From: Bradyrhizobium jicamae
GTDB taxonomy: Bacteria; Pseudomonadota; Alphaproteobacteria; Rhizobiales; Xanthobacteraceae
Length of the DNA: 61,173 nucleotides
NCBI RefSeq assembly: GCF_001440395.1
Contig: NZ_LLXZ01000162.1
Location: 60,985 to 122,157 of the forward strand
Reading direction: 5' to 3'
Part shown: positions 1 to 8,815 of the stretch, piece by piece
How positions within the stretch are numbered: position 1 is the stretch's first letter
Layout of the letters: each line of letters begins with the position of its first letter
The notes under the pieces: generated by a model
Database searches by the model: none
Told to the model about the DNA's origin: nothing
Seen by the model: only the letters and a program-made list of their open reading frames with translations
Program-made: the position numbers and the translations under genes

Positions 1-300
1 CGGATGGCAGCCGAGCCGCGGCCCTCGACGGCGGAGACCAGATGGATCGTGCGCGCGGCGCATTCGCCGCCGGGATCGCCTTCAATGCCTGCGGCGCCTT
101 GGAGCGCCTGGGGCGCGCCGGTGTTCGACGCGCAGCTGGTTCGTAACCGTCATGGCCCGGTCGGCCGCTGGATCATGGAATGGAATTGTGATGAGTGCCT
201 GTTCAGAGAACCGTCGGCGTATCCTCAGCCTATGGCTGCCACGCCTGCCCATCGACCGCATCAAGCGGCGATGCAAAGCGCTTTCAGACGCAGCGCGTGA
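1..300 (+). CDS. imuA: ImuA-like mutagenesis protein, C-terminal end only
   Basis: About 100 residues of the C-terminus; the gene begins before the window. ImuA is the RecA-like small partner of the SOS-induced ImuA-ImuB-DnaE2 translesion system. The tail (VRNRHGPVGRWIMEW, then CDECLFREP and HRPHQAA) resembles rhizobial ImuA C-termini, and the position directly before imuB fits. Its last 110 nt overlap the start of imuB in another frame, so the two are probably translationally coupled. The family call rests on tail similarity and context, since the RecA-like core is outside the window. The SOS promoter would also lie outside. Confidence 0.7.
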   Translation, partial: RMAAEPRPSTAETRWIVRAAHSPPGSPSMPAAPWSAWGAPVFDAQLVRNRHGPVGRWIMEWNCDECLFREPSAYPQPMAATPAHRPHQAAMQSAFRRSA

Positions 301-1879
301 GCAAAATTCTAACGACACGACCGGTCGGCTCCCTCTCCCGCTTGCGGGGGAGGGTTGGGGTGGGGGTCTCGCCGGGAGTCTTACTTTAGAAGTGAAGCAC
401 CCCTCCATCGTCGTCGCCAAGCAGCACAACGCCATCCTGATCCATTCGCTCGACGAGGCCGCCGTCCGCGCCGGCCTCTCGATCGGCCTGCCGCTCGCCA
501 ATGCCCGCGCCATCTGCCCCGAATTGACGGTGTTCGACGCCGATGAAGTCGCCGACCGCAAGACGCTCGATGACATCGCCGACTGGTGCGACCGCTTCAC
601 GCCATTGGTAGCGCTCGATCCGCCCTACGGTCTGTTCCTCGACATCACCGGTTGCACCCATCTGTTCGGCGGCGAGCGCGCGCTGCTGCAGATCGTGAGC
701 GGTGCGCTCAGCCGGCGCGGCTTTGCCGTCAGCGCCGCGATTGCTTCCACCTCGATCTGCGCCCGCACGCTGACCCGCCACGCCTCCGGAAAGATCGTCG
801 CCGATGGCGAGGAGGCCGAGGCCGTCGCTCCGCTGCCGATATCCGCGCTCGGCGCGAGTGACGCCATCACCGCCGGCCTGCGCCGCGCCGGGTTGAAGAC
901 CATCGGCGACGTCGCCTTGCGCGCACCCCACGAGATCACCGCGCGGTTCGGCGCGTCCTTCACGACGCTGTTGGCGCATGCGCTGGGGCAGGGCGATGCA
1001 CCGATCAGTCCGCGAAAGCCGCTGCCGGATTACATCGTCGAAAAGCGCTTTCCCGATCCTGTTACCACCGACACCGTGATCGCGATGAATCTCTCCGCGC
1101 TGGCCGCGATGCTGGTCACGGCGATGGACAGGCAGGGCAAGGGCGCGCGGCGGCTGGATGCGAGTTTTTTCCGCACCGATGGCGCGGTGCGTACGATATC
1201 TGTCGACACCGGACGTCCGGTGACGAAGCCGGAAGTGATCGACCGCCTGTTTCGCGAGCGCCTCGATGCGCTCAACGATCCCCTCGATCCCGGCTTCGGC
1301 TTCGATCTCATCCGCCTCTCCGCCAGCCGCACTGAAATCGTGGTGCAGCAGCAGCGCGACCTCGATGCCAACGTTCATGACAATGACGAACTGTCCGCGC
1401 TGATCGACCGCATCGCCGCGCGCATCGGGGGAAAACGCGTCGTCGTGCATCTGCCGCAGGATACACACATCCCCGAGAGCGCCGTGCTGGCTGTAGCAGC
1501 GCAGCATCATCTGGCGGCCGCCGCGCAGGCCGCATGGCCCGAACGTATCGAGAGCGAGCCGCCGCTGCGTCCCTTGCGCCTGTTCGACAAACCCGAGCCC
1601 ATCAAAGTGCCGTTTGCGACCGTGCCCGACGGTCCGCCGCATCAATTCACCTGGCGGCGCGTGACGCACACGGTGGCGCGGGTAGAGGGGCCCGAGCGCA
1701 TCGCGATGGAATGGTGGAAGCAAAACGGCGACGGCCCGACGCGGGATTATTTCCGCATCGAGGACGAAGCGGGCCTGCGCTTCTGGATCTTTCGCGACGG
1801 GCTCTATGAAAGCGAACCGGCGGATGCGGAAGTCGAGCCCGGCTCGGTCAGATGGTTCGTGCACGGGCTGTTCGCATGA
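191..1879 (+). CDS. imuB: ImuB, inactive Y-family polymerase-like protein
   Basis: 562 residues from ATG 191 (MSACSENRRRILSLWLPRLP); upstream in-frame codons would only lengthen the overlap with imuA. ImuB is a Y-family-like protein without polymerase activity that links ImuA and DnaE2 to the beta clamp during error-prone bypass. Visible landmarks are the N-terminal LSLWLPRLPIDR strand, VVAKQHNAILIHSLDEAA, GLPLANARAICPEL and LDITGCTHLFGGE, followed by a little-finger and C-terminal domain ending WFVHGLF. Oddity: residues about 28-68, between the first strand and VVAKQ, contain an extra low-similarity segment including LPLPLAGEGWGGG, the translation of a palindromic repeat. The stop overlaps the dnaE2 start as ATGA. 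Confidence 0.9.
   Translation: MSACSENRRRILSLWLPRLPIDRIKRRCKALSDAAREQNSNDTTGRLPLPLAGEGWGGGLAGSLTLEVKHPSIVVAKQHNAILIHSLDEAAVRAGLSIGLPLANARAICPELTVFDADEVADRKTLDDIADWCDRFTPLVALDPPYGLFLDITGCTHLFGGERALLQIVSGALSRRGFAVSAAIASTSICARTLTRHASGKIVADGEEAEAVAPLPISALGASDAITAGLRRAGLKTIGDVALRAPHEITARFGASFTTLLAHALGQGDAPISPRKPLPDYIVEKRFPDPVTTDTVIAMNLSALAAMLVTAMDRQGKGARRLDASFFRTDGAVRTISVDTGRPVTKPEVIDRLFRERLDALNDPLDPGFGFDLIRLSASRTEIVVQQQRDLDANVHDNDELSALIDRIAARIGGKRVVVHLPQDTHIPESAVLAVAAQHHLAAAAQAAWPERIESEPPLRPLRLFDKPEPIKVPFATVPDGPPHQFTWRRVTHTVARVEGPERIAMEWWKQNGDGPTRDYFRIEDEAGLRFWIFRDGLYESEPADAEVEPGSVRWFVHGLFA
331..366. repeat. GC-rich palindromic repeat element inside imuB
   Basis: An inverted repeat (CCCTCTCCCGC against GCGGGGGAGGG, tiny loop) followed by TTGGGGTGGGGG. 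This sequence type is a common intergenic repeat in rhizobial genomes and is typically misread as LPLPLAGEGWGGG. Here it lies in frame within imuB (residues 47-59) and just after the imuA stop. The captured segment probably spans about 300-400, but its borders cannot be set without a homologue alignment. Confidence 0.7.
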
Positions 1880-4800
1880 AAAACCCTCTCGCCAATTATG
1901 CCGAGATTGGCATCACCACCAATTTCTCCTTCCTGCGCGGCGGCTCGGACCCGCGGGCCTATGTGCATCAGGCAAGCCTACTCGGTATCCCCGCCATCGG
2001 TATCGCCGATCACAACACGCTGGCCGGCGTGGTCCGCGCGTACAAGGAACTCGACAATCCCGAGGTCACGCACAAACCAAAATTGCTGATCGGCGCGCGG
2101 ATCGTCTTCATCGACGGCACGCCTGACATCCTGGTCTATCCGCGCGACCGCGCGGCTTACGGCCGGCTGTGCCAACTGCTCACCCGCGGCAAGCGCGGCG
2201 ACGACATCACGCGGATCGAAAAGGGTGAGTGCCATCTGAGATTTGATGACCTCCTGGGCTTTGCCGAAGGCCAGCTTCTGGCGCTTTCGCTGCCGCACCG
2301 CTTCGACGCCGCAGGCGCGCAGGAAATTTTGCAGCGCCTGAAAGCGAGCCGCGCCGACGGCGTCTGGCTCGCCGCGAGTCTGCTCTACCGCGGCGACGAC
2401 AAGCGACGGCTGGCGGGGCTGCATCGCATCGCGCGCGCCGCCAAAGTCCCGCTGCTCGCGACCAACGAGGTGCTCTATCACCATCCCGCCCGCCGCCGGC
2501 TGCAGGACGTGCTGACCTGCATCCGCGAGAAGACCACCATCGATGCCATCGGCCGGCGGCTCGAAGCCAATGCCGAGCGCTACCTGAAACCGCCGCATGA
2601 AATGGCACGGCTGTTCCGCGACCTGCCGGAGGCGATCACCGAAACTATGCGCTTTGCTTCCCGCATTTCGTTTTCGCTCGACCAGCTCAAATACCAGTAT
2701 CCGGACGAGCCGGTGCCGCCGGGCAAGACCGCGCAGCAGCATCTCGAAGACCTGACCTGGGCCGGTGTAGACAAATATTTCGGTGGCGTGATCGACGACA
2801 CGCTGCGCGCCACCTTGCGCAAGGAGCTCGATCTGATCGCCGAGCTCAAATACGCGCATTACTTCCTCACCGTGCACGACATCGTGCAGTATGCGCGCAG
2901 CCAGAACATCCTTTGCCAGGGCCGGGGCTCGGCGGCGAACTCCGCCGTCTGCTACGTGCTCGGCGTCACCTCGGTCGATCCGACCAAGGTCGATTTGCTG
3001 TTCGAGCGTTTCATCTCCAAGGAACGGCTGGAGCCGCCCGACATCGACGTCGATTTTGAGCATTCGCGGCGCGAGGAGGTGATGCAATATGTCTATCGCC
3101 GCTACGGCCGTCACCGCGCCGCTGTTATCGCCACCGTCATCCATTATCGCCCGCGCAGCGCGATCCGCGACGTCGGCAAGGCGCTGGGGCTGACCGAGGA
3201 TGTCACCGCGGCGCTGGCCGATACCGTGTGGGGAAGCTGGGGCAAGGGCCTCAACGAGATGCAGGTCCGCCAAGCCGGGCTGGACCCTGCGAATGCGATG
3301 GTCGAACTCGCCGTCGAGCTTGCCACCGAGCTGATCGAATTCCCCCGCCATCTGTCGCAGCATGTCGGCGGTTATGTGCTGACGCAGGACCGGCTCGACA
3401 CCTATGTGCCGATCGGCAACGCCGCGATGGACGACCGCACCTTCATCGAATGGGACAAGGACGACGTCGATGCGCTGAGCATGATGAAGGTCGACGTGCT
3501 GGCGCTGGGCATGCTGACCTGCATCCGCAAATGCTTTGACCTGATCGCCGACCACAAGGGCGAGCGATACGGGTTGGCTGACATCAAGGCGATCGACAAC
3601 GATGATGTTTTCAAAATGCTGCAGCGGGGAGAGTCCCTCGGCGTGTTCCAGGTCGAGAGCCGCGCGCAGATGAACATGTTGCCGCGCCTGAAGCCGAAGA
3701 CGTTTTACGATCTCGTCATCGAGGTTGCGATCGTGCGGCCCGGCCCGATCCAGGGCGATATGGTGCATCCATACTTGCGGCGGCGAAACGGCAAGGAAAA
3801 AGTGAGCTATCCCTCGCCATCGCCCGCCCACGGCAAGGCGGATGAACTATATCGCGTGCTGCACAAGACGCTCGGCGTGCCACTGTTCCAGGAGCAGGCG
3901 ATGCGGATCGCGATCGAGGCGGCCCACTTCACGTCCGAGGAAGCCAATGGTCTGCGCCGCGCGATGGCGACCTTCCGCAATGTCGGCACCATCGGCAAGT
4001 TCGAAGACAAGCTGATCGGCAACATGATCGCGCGCGGCTACGATCCCGAATTTGCCAAAAGCTGCTTTGACCAGATCAAGGGCTTTGGCAGTTACGGCTT
4101 TCCGGAAAGCCACGCCGCAAGCTTCGCCCAGCTCGTCTATGTCTCGTCATGGCTGAAGCATTACCACCCCGATGCCTTCTGCTGCGGCCTGCTCAATTCG
4201 CAGCCTATGGGTTTCTACGCCCCCGCGCAGATCGTCGGCGACGCCCGCAAGAACGGCGTCGAGGTCCGCGAGATCGATGTGTCCTTTAGCTTTGCCCAGA
4301 ACACGCTGGAGGAGGGCGAGGGCAAATACTGCGCGGTGCGTTTGGGCTTCCGCCAGATCGACGGTTTTCACTGGCTCGACGAGGATGAGGAGCGGCTGAA
4401 GCAAATGCAGTCGTCGTTCCGGGGCGTCGCGCAAGCGACGAACCCCGATGCGCAATTGCGCATTGTGGAACCTCGAGATTCTCTGATGTGCAATTGCACA
4501 TCAGAGTTCGCTACTATCGCAGCGCCCCGGAATGACAATGTGAGGAAAGAGCAAGACTGGGCCGACCGCATCGTCGCCGCCCGCAAGCGCCGGCCCTTCA
4601 CCTCACTGGAGGAATTCGCCCGCGACACCGGCCTGCCTAAACGCGCGCTGATCCTGCTGGCGGATGCCGATGCCTTCCGCTCCCTCGGGCTGGACCGTCG
4701 CGCGGCGCTGTGGACGGTACGGCGGCTGCCCGACGACGTGCCGCTGCCGCTGTTCCAGGCCGCGGTTGCCCGCGAGCAGCCTGACGAGAATGCCAAGCCG

Positions 4801-5367
4801 CTGCCCCTGATGCCGCTGCCGGAGCAGGTCGTCGCCGATTACCAGACGGTGCGCCTGTCGCTGAAGGGCCACCCGATGGAATTCCTGCGCGAGATGTTCA
4901 CTAGAGAGCGCGTCGTTCCCTGCAAGGACGTCAACCACAGGAACGACAGGCGCCGTGTCAGTTGCGCCGGCGTGGTGCTGGTGCGGCAGCGGCCGGGCAG
5001 CGCCAAGGGCGTCGTCTTCATGACGCTGGAGGATGAAACCGGCATCGCCAACATCGTGGTGTGGCCCAAGGTGATGGAGCAGTACCGCAAGGAGGTGATG
5101 GGCGCGCGCCTGATCCTGGTCGAGGGTTACATCCAGAGCAGCCCGGAGCAGGTGACGCACCTGGTGGCGCAGCGGATGTTCGACCGCTCCCACGACCTGA
5201 TCGGCCTCGCCAACGATGCGCTATGCCGCAAGCATCCGGTGCCCGCGGGTCCTGCGCTGGTCGAACCGCTCAACGACGACCGCCGCGATCACGCCGATAC
5301 ACCAGCACAAAAAATCCGCCACCCGCGCGACGTCCGCATCCTGCCGCCGTCCCGGGATTTTCATTGA
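1876..5367 (+). CDS. dnaE2: Error-prone DNA polymerase III alpha subunit DnaE2
   Basis: 1163 residues from ATG 1876, which overlaps the imuB stop. DnaE2 is the catalytic polymerase of the ImuA/ImuB/DnaE2 translesion pathway. An N-terminal PHP domain (NFSFLRGGSDPRAY, GIADHNTLAG) is followed by the C-family polymerase core with the catalytic acidic cluster PDIDVDFEHSR (D389, D391, D393), the FGSYGFPESHAASFA motif, a helix-hairpin-helix stretch (RPFTSLEEFARDTGLP) and a C-terminal OB fold (GVVFMTLEDETGIANIVVWP). Oddity: between DEDEERLKQ and KEQDWADRIVAARKRRPF there are about 45 extra residues (about 845-890) encoded by a palindromic repeat. The reading frame stays open and the catalytic core lies upstream of the insert, so activity may be kept. 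Confidence 0.95.
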   Translation: MKNPLANYAEIGITTNFSFLRGGSDPRAYVHQASLLGIPAIGIADHNTLAGVVRAYKELDNPEVTHKPKLLIGARIVFIDGTPDILVYPRDRAAYGRLCQLLTRGKRGDDITRIEKGECHLRFDDLLGFAEGQLLALSLPHRFDAAGAQEILQRLKASRADGVWLAASLLYRGDDKRRLAGLHRIARAAKVPLLATNEVLYHHPARRRLQDVLTCIREKTTIDAIGRRLEANAERYLKPPHEMARLFRDLPEAITETMRFASRISFSLDQLKYQYPDEPVPPGKTAQQHLEDLTWAGVDKYFGGVIDDTLRATLRKELDLIAELKYAHYFLTVHDIVQYARSQNILCQGRGSAANSAVCYVLGVTSVDPTKVDLLFERFISKERLEPPDIDVDFEHSRREEVMQYVYRRYGRHRAAVIATVIHYRPRSAIRDVGKALGLTEDVTAALADTVWGSWGKGLNEMQVRQAGLDPANAMVELAVELATELIEFPRHLSQHVGGYVLTQDRLDTYVPIGNAAMDDRTFIEWDKDDVDALSMMKVDVLALGMLTCIRKCFDLIADHKGERYGLADIKAIDNDDVFKMLQRGESLGVFQVESRAQMNMLPRLKPKTFYDLVIEVAIVRPGPIQGDMVHPYLRRRNGKEKVSYPSPSPAHGKADELYRVLHKTLGVPLFQEQAMRIAIEAAHFTSEEANGLRRAMATFRNVGTIGKFEDKLIGNMIARGYDPEFAKSCFDQIKGFGSYGFPESHAASFAQLVYVSSWLKHYHPDAFCCGLLNSQPMGFYAPAQIVGDARKNGVEVREIDVSFSFAQNTLEEGEGKYCAVRLGFRQIDGFHWLDEDEERLKQMQSSFRGVAQATNPDAQLRIVEPRDSLMCNCTSEFATIAAPRNDNVRKEQDWADRIVAARKRRPFTSLEEFARDTGLPKRALILLADADAFRSLGLDRRAALWTVRRLPDDVPLPLFQAAVAREQPDENAKPLPLMPLPEQVVADYQTVRLSLKGHPMEFLREMFTRERVVPCKDVNHRNDRRRVSCAGVVLVRQRPGSAKGVVFMTLEDETGIANIVVWPKVMEQYRKEVMGARLILVEGYIQSSPEQVTHLVAQRMFDRSHDLIGLANDALCRKHPVPAGPALVEPLNDDRRDHADTPAQKIRHPRDVRILPPSRDFH
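4413..4536. repeat. Nested palindromic repeat element inserted in dnaE2
   Basis: Outer arms GTCGTTCCGGGGCG (4413-4426) and CGCCCCGGAATGAC (4523-4536) pair with one mismatch. Inside are a CGTCGC-GCAA-GCGACG hairpin (4425-4440), a perfect 16-bp palindrome ATGCGCAATTGCGCAT (4448-4463) and a perfect 26-bp palindrome at 4481-4506 centred on CAATTG. This matches the look of intergenic Bradyrhizobium repeats ending in ...CCCCGGAATGAC, but here it sits in frame in a polymerase gene. Confidence 0.85.
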
Positions 5368-5390
5368 GATTGCGGCCGCCACACCCAACG

Positions 5391-5416
5391 ACCTCATCCT
5401 GAAGGAGCGAAGGATG
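5391..5416. repeat. Short intergenic repeat remnant
   Basis: CTCATCCTGAAGGAGCGAAGG resembles one arm of the CTCAGGATGAGG-type intergenic repeat seen more completely near 11045-11091. Only one arm is recognisable here, just downstream of dnaE2. Confidence 0.35.
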
Positions 5417-5557
5417 GGCCCGGGCGAGAGCGGGGCTATATTGCGGAACGTACTTCGTCGCTACAATCGGTATGATTTTAATTGAGGTTCTAAACAACCT
5501 TAAAGAGACGACCGCTTACGATCATCGCGGAGCCGGACCTGACATAGCGGGGGACGC

Positions 5558-6247
5558 TTGCAGTACTTGGAATTGCCGCGAAAATCCCGCGGTCTCGTCG
5601 TGGCAAAAAAGCCGGACCGAAATCCCTCCTACGCCGACCTCATTTGGCTCTGGCTATCAACGAACAGAGACGTCGACGGGCTCTGGGTGGGCTCCATGGA
5701 AGATAAGCCTTATCCGGGCTTGCGTCGCGTCGAAGATGCGCTTCAACTGATCAAGCACCACGACCCGCTCAACTATTTACGCGTCATCCGCAATCTCGAC
5801 CGGATATGGGTGCATCTGATTCCAAGCGCTGAAGCGCACTATGAAAGGGAATTGAACGCTTGCATTCTTGATGAGCGTTACCTCCTCAAGGAGGAGATGA
5901 CGCTCGATGGGATAGCTTCCACCATTGTCCATGAAGCGACTCATGCAAGGCTCGAACGATGGGGAATCATCTATGAAGAGGAGAGCCGCTATCGAATCGA
6001 AGCGATCTGTCTCCGGCGCGAACTGAACTGTCTCGCAAAGCTGCCAGATAGCGGTCCTTTACAGGAGCAGATTGCACGCACACTGGAGTGGTTCACTACG
6101 GATCGGGACTATCTCTCCGATACAAGCTTTCGAGACCGCGAGGACCAGGGTCAGGTTGAAACATTGCGCTACCTGAAAGCGCCGGACTGGATCGTCAGAT
6201 TTGCGATGTGGCTCATCCGGAGACGGCGCGCACGCGCTTCCGGATGA
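5558..6247 (+). CDS. Hypothetical protein with HExxH metalloprotease-like motif
   Basis: 229 residues from TTG 5558, which has a GGGGG run a few bases upstream; GTG 5600 and ATG 5696 are alternatives. I do not recognise the family. The central motif VHEATHARLERWG is a HExxH zinc-binding signature, and acidic residues follow about 10-20 residues later (YEEESRYRIEA), as in gluzincin-type sites. There is no signal peptide or clear membrane span; the C-terminus is basic (RRRRARASG). Base composition is less GC-rich than the neighbours, particularly around 5470-5960, suggesting possible acquisition. A metal-dependent hydrolase role is an inference from the motif alone. Confidence 0.65.
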   Translation: MQYLELPRKSRGLVVAKKPDRNPSYADLIWLWLSTNRDVDGLWVGSMEDKPYPGLRRVEDALQLIKHHDPLNYLRVIRNLDRIWVHLIPSAEAHYERELNACILDERYLLKEEMTLDGIASTIVHEATHARLERWGIIYEEESRYRIEAICLRRELNCLAKLPDSGPLQEQIARTLEWFTTDRDYLSDTSFRDREDQGQVETLRYLKAPDWIVRFAMWLIRRRRARASG

Positions 6248-6333
6248 GGCGATGGGCGCCGGCCTCATTCCGGCTGAGCTATCTGCCACGGTCACCGTCT
6301 GTGGCACGCCTGCCTCCGGGGCTGACGCTGCGA

Positions 6334-7566
6334 TCACGATGCGCTCGCCCTTTGAGTTCCCGTGGCCGCAGCGGCAAAGATCGCTTCGATATTCTCAGGC
6401 GCAAAAAATTCCGTCGGCGATATCGTCCCGGCGTTCAGGCGTGCAAAGCCGTCCATGGCGGCCTGGTTGCCGTGGACCGCGCCGAGGATCAGTTGCAGCT
6501 CGGGTGGTGGCGGCTCGAGCGTGGCGAGGTCGCAGGTGAAATCGTACATCGCGCCGACGTCCGCGTCGCGGATGCGCTGGTACTCAGCCATGGCGTCCTC
6601 GAACGGCCGCGCGCCCGACAATGATTGGTCGATCGCCGTGGCGCAAAGTTCGGCGTCGCGGAAGGCGTCGAGAATTCCCTGTGCGGTTATGAAGTCCCTG
6701 TTATAGCCGGCGTCGCCTGCGAGCGCCCAGCCGGGCCCGTAAGGCTTGCAAAAGTAGTTTGGCACCGCGGCGCCGGCGAATGGCGCTTCGCGCGTTGCAC
6801 GCCGCAACCGCGCGGCAAAGTGCGGCGCCTGCTCGATGGCTTTCAGATAATGGCCCTCGATATCCCGCTTGTTGTCCGCAAATTCCGCGTAAGGCCATCC
6901 GGCGATGACGAGCGTCAGATCATCATGCGTCGGCATGGCCGCAAATGCGCGCCTGTCGCGGATATAAACCTCAAAGCGGCCGTCGGTGGGCAGCCCGCTC
7001 CAATAGCTGTAGTAACCCGCGCATAGCGGCGGCTTCTCGCGGTAGTGCTCGGGGTGCACCGCCTCGCTCAGCATCGAGTGCCGGCCGTCGGCCCCCACGA
7101 CGACATCGGCAGATTCCGTAACCGTGCCGCCGTGCTTCGATCGCCCCTTGATGCCGACGACGCGATCCTCCTCGATCATGATCTCCTCGACGACGAAACC
7201 CTGGCGGACCTCCGCACCGGCTTCGGCGACTGCGTCGACCAGCAGCTTGTCGAGGATTGTCCGCCGCGGACAGTAGGCAACGGCGTCCTTGTCCGTGCCT
7301 GGAGCGCCGGCAATCGTGAAGGCCCCGAAGTCGAAGGCGTAGGTGTGGATCGGCGGGCATCCGGTCGCGATCAGCCGGTCGAGCAGCCCCCATCGCGCCA
7401 GCGCATTCACGGCGCGGGGATGCACGAGATGCGTTGAGACGGTGTCGCTCGGGAATGACGCGCGATCGACCGCCAGCACCCGGTAACCCTTGCGCGCCAA
7501 GAGCATCGCGGTCGGCGAGCCGGCGCAGCGCGCGCCCATGACGATGACGTCGAATGCCTTGCCCAT
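6334..7566 (-). CDS. FAD-dependent oxidoreductase / monooxygenase-like
   Basis: 410 residues. The N-terminal FDVIVMGARCAGSPTAMLLARKG is a Rossmann FAD-binding loop. VVGADGRHSML is the DG motif of group A flavin monooxygenases and geranylgeranyl-reductase-like enzymes, and GWALAGDAGYNRDFITAQG is the GD motif that contacts the FAD ribityl chain. The enzyme is probably cytosolic; its substrate cannot be read from the sequence. A clear AGGAG lies just upstream of the ATG. It is transcribed divergently from an AraC-type regulator across 165 bp, so regulation by that neighbour is likely. Confidence 0.85.
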   Translation of the reverse strand: MGKAFDVIVMGARCAGSPTAMLLARKGYRVLAVDRASFPSDTVSTHLVHPRAVNALARWGLLDRLIATGCPPIHTYAFDFGAFTIAGAPGTDKDAVAYCPRRTILDKLLVDAVAEAGAEVRQGFVVEEIMIEEDRVVGIKGRSKHGGTVTESADVVVGADGRHSMLSEAVHPEHYREKPPLCAGYYSYWSGLPTDGRFEVYIRDRRAFAAMPTHDDLTLVIAGWPYAEFADNKRDIEGHYLKAIEQAPHFAARLRRATREAPFAGAAVPNYFCKPYGPGWALAGDAGYNRDFITAQGILDAFRDAELCATAIDQSLSGARPFEDAMAEYQRIRDADVGAMYDFTCDLATLEPPPPELQLILGAVHGNQAAMDGFARLNAGTISPTEFFAPENIEAIFAAAATGTQRASAS

Positions 7567-7578
7567 CGGAATCTCCTT

Positions 7579-7679
7579 GCAAAGTTCTTCCGTGCCGGTT
7601 CATGGCAGCCAGGCTGACCGATCGCGTTGGCTGGACCCTGGCATGCGAGCCTAGCGGGAAGCCGAAGCCGCAACTTTGC
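7579..7679. promoter_or_regulatory. Possible operator pair in divergent promoter region
   Basis: GCAAAGTT (7579-7586) and its exact reverse complement AACTTTGC (7672-7679) lie at the two ends of the intergenic region between the flavoprotein gene and the divergent AraC-type gene. The first copy sits directly upstream of the flavoprotein ribosome-binding site. An eight-base match could be chance; it is noted because of the symmetric placement. Confidence 0.25.
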
Positions 7680-7731
7680 CGAAACTCCGTGGTTCTTTGC
7701 AGGTCATTCTGGTCCACTGGTCGACGGGAGC

Positions 7732-8751
7732 ATGGCAATGGATGCTCTATCGGAGGCGCTGGCGTCTGTGCGCATGACCGGCGCCATCTTCTACCATGCA
7801 GAGTGCACCGCGCCCTGGGGGTTCCGGGTGCCGCATCTGCGAGACGTTGCCCACGTGCTTGCTCCCGGAACCGAGCGGCTGGTCAGCTATCACCTGGTCA
7901 CCCACGGCAAGGCGGTGGTGTGCTTTCCGGGCGAGGCGGACATCCCCGTCACGGCGGGAGATATCCTGATCATTCCGCACGGCGATGCCCATACCGTCTC
8001 GAACGGCTCGCCATCGGCTTTCATGGACAGCGGGGCCTCGCTCGGCAGCTATCTCGCGGGTGATCTCACGACCATGCGCTTGGGCGGCGGCGGCGAACTG
8101 ACCCAATTTGTCTGCGGCTATTTCGGCTGCGAGCGTCATGCCGATCGGCTGTTCCTGGCCGGCCTGCCGCTGATGATCAAGATCAACCTGCGCGGCGACC
8201 CGGCCGGCGAATGGCTGGAAAGTTCGGTTCGCCATCTTGTCTCCCAGGCTGAATCCCCTCGGCCGGGACAAGCAGTGCTGCTTTCCAAGATGGCGGAAGC
8301 GCTCTTCATCGAAACCATTCGCCGCTACATGGAGGCGCTGCCGGCGGAGCAGACCGGCTGGCTTGCGGGTGCGCGCGATCCAATTGTCGGCGGTGCACTG
8401 GCGCTGCTGCACCGAAAGCCCTGTCATCACTGGACCGTGGAGGAACTGGCCACCGCTACTGCGGTCTCACGCTCGGTCCTGGCCGAGAGGTTTTCCCGGT
8501 TTCTCGGCGAGCCGCCGCTGGCCTATCTCGCTCGCTGGCGGCTGCAACTCGCCGCCCGGATGCTGCAAACCACGCGGGAGCCGGTGATACAGGTGGCGTC
8601 CGAGGTCGGCTATGACTCGGAGGCGGCGTTCAATCGGGCGTTCAAGCGAGAGTTCGGCACTCCGCCGGGACAGTTCAGGGGCCAATTCAGGGACACATCC
8701 AGAGCATCGCGTCCGGTTGGAGGTGCGCGCATTCCCTCGGACGCCGCGTGA
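7732..8751 (+). CDS. AraC-family transcriptional regulator with N-terminal cupin
   Basis: 339 residues from ATG 7732 (MAMDALSEAL; ATG 7738 is also possible). Residues about 15-190 form a cupin-type ligand-binding domain of the AraC cupin_6 kind (GDILIIPHGDAHTVSNG). The C-terminal third carries two helix-turn-helix units typical of AraC: WTVEELATATAVSRSVLAERF, then VIQVASEVGYDSEAAFNRAF with the GTPPGQFR ending. It is divergent from the FAD oxidoreductase, its most likely target. The ligand is unknown. Confidence 0.9.
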   Translation: MAMDALSEALASVRMTGAIFYHAECTAPWGFRVPHLRDVAHVLAPGTERLVSYHLVTHGKAVVCFPGEADIPVTAGDILIIPHGDAHTVSNGSPSAFMDSGASLGSYLAGDLTTMRLGGGGELTQFVCGYFGCERHADRLFLAGLPLMIKINLRGDPAGEWLESSVRHLVSQAESPRPGQAVLLSKMAEALFIETIRRYMEALPAEQTGWLAGARDPIVGGALALLHRKPCHHWTVEELATATAVSRSVLAERFSRFLGEPPLAYLARWRLQLAARMLQTTREPVIQVASEVGYDSEAAFNRAFKREFGTPPGQFRGQFRDTSRASRPVGGARIPSDAA

Positions 8752-8815
8752 GGGGAAACGAAAGTCTCCCGGAGACGGCTTCGCCGACGATCCGCAGGAT
8801 TTACAGGGCTCCGAT

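Noticed and set aside
1978..3831. 600-codon frame antisense to dnaE2
   Set aside because: No domain likeness, overlaps the polymerase core completely, and has shadow-type composition.
7584..7601. GTTC...GTTC spacing considered as an alphaproteobacterial LexA box
   Set aside because: The spacer is 10 bases instead of 7, and the genes concerned are not DNA-repair genes.
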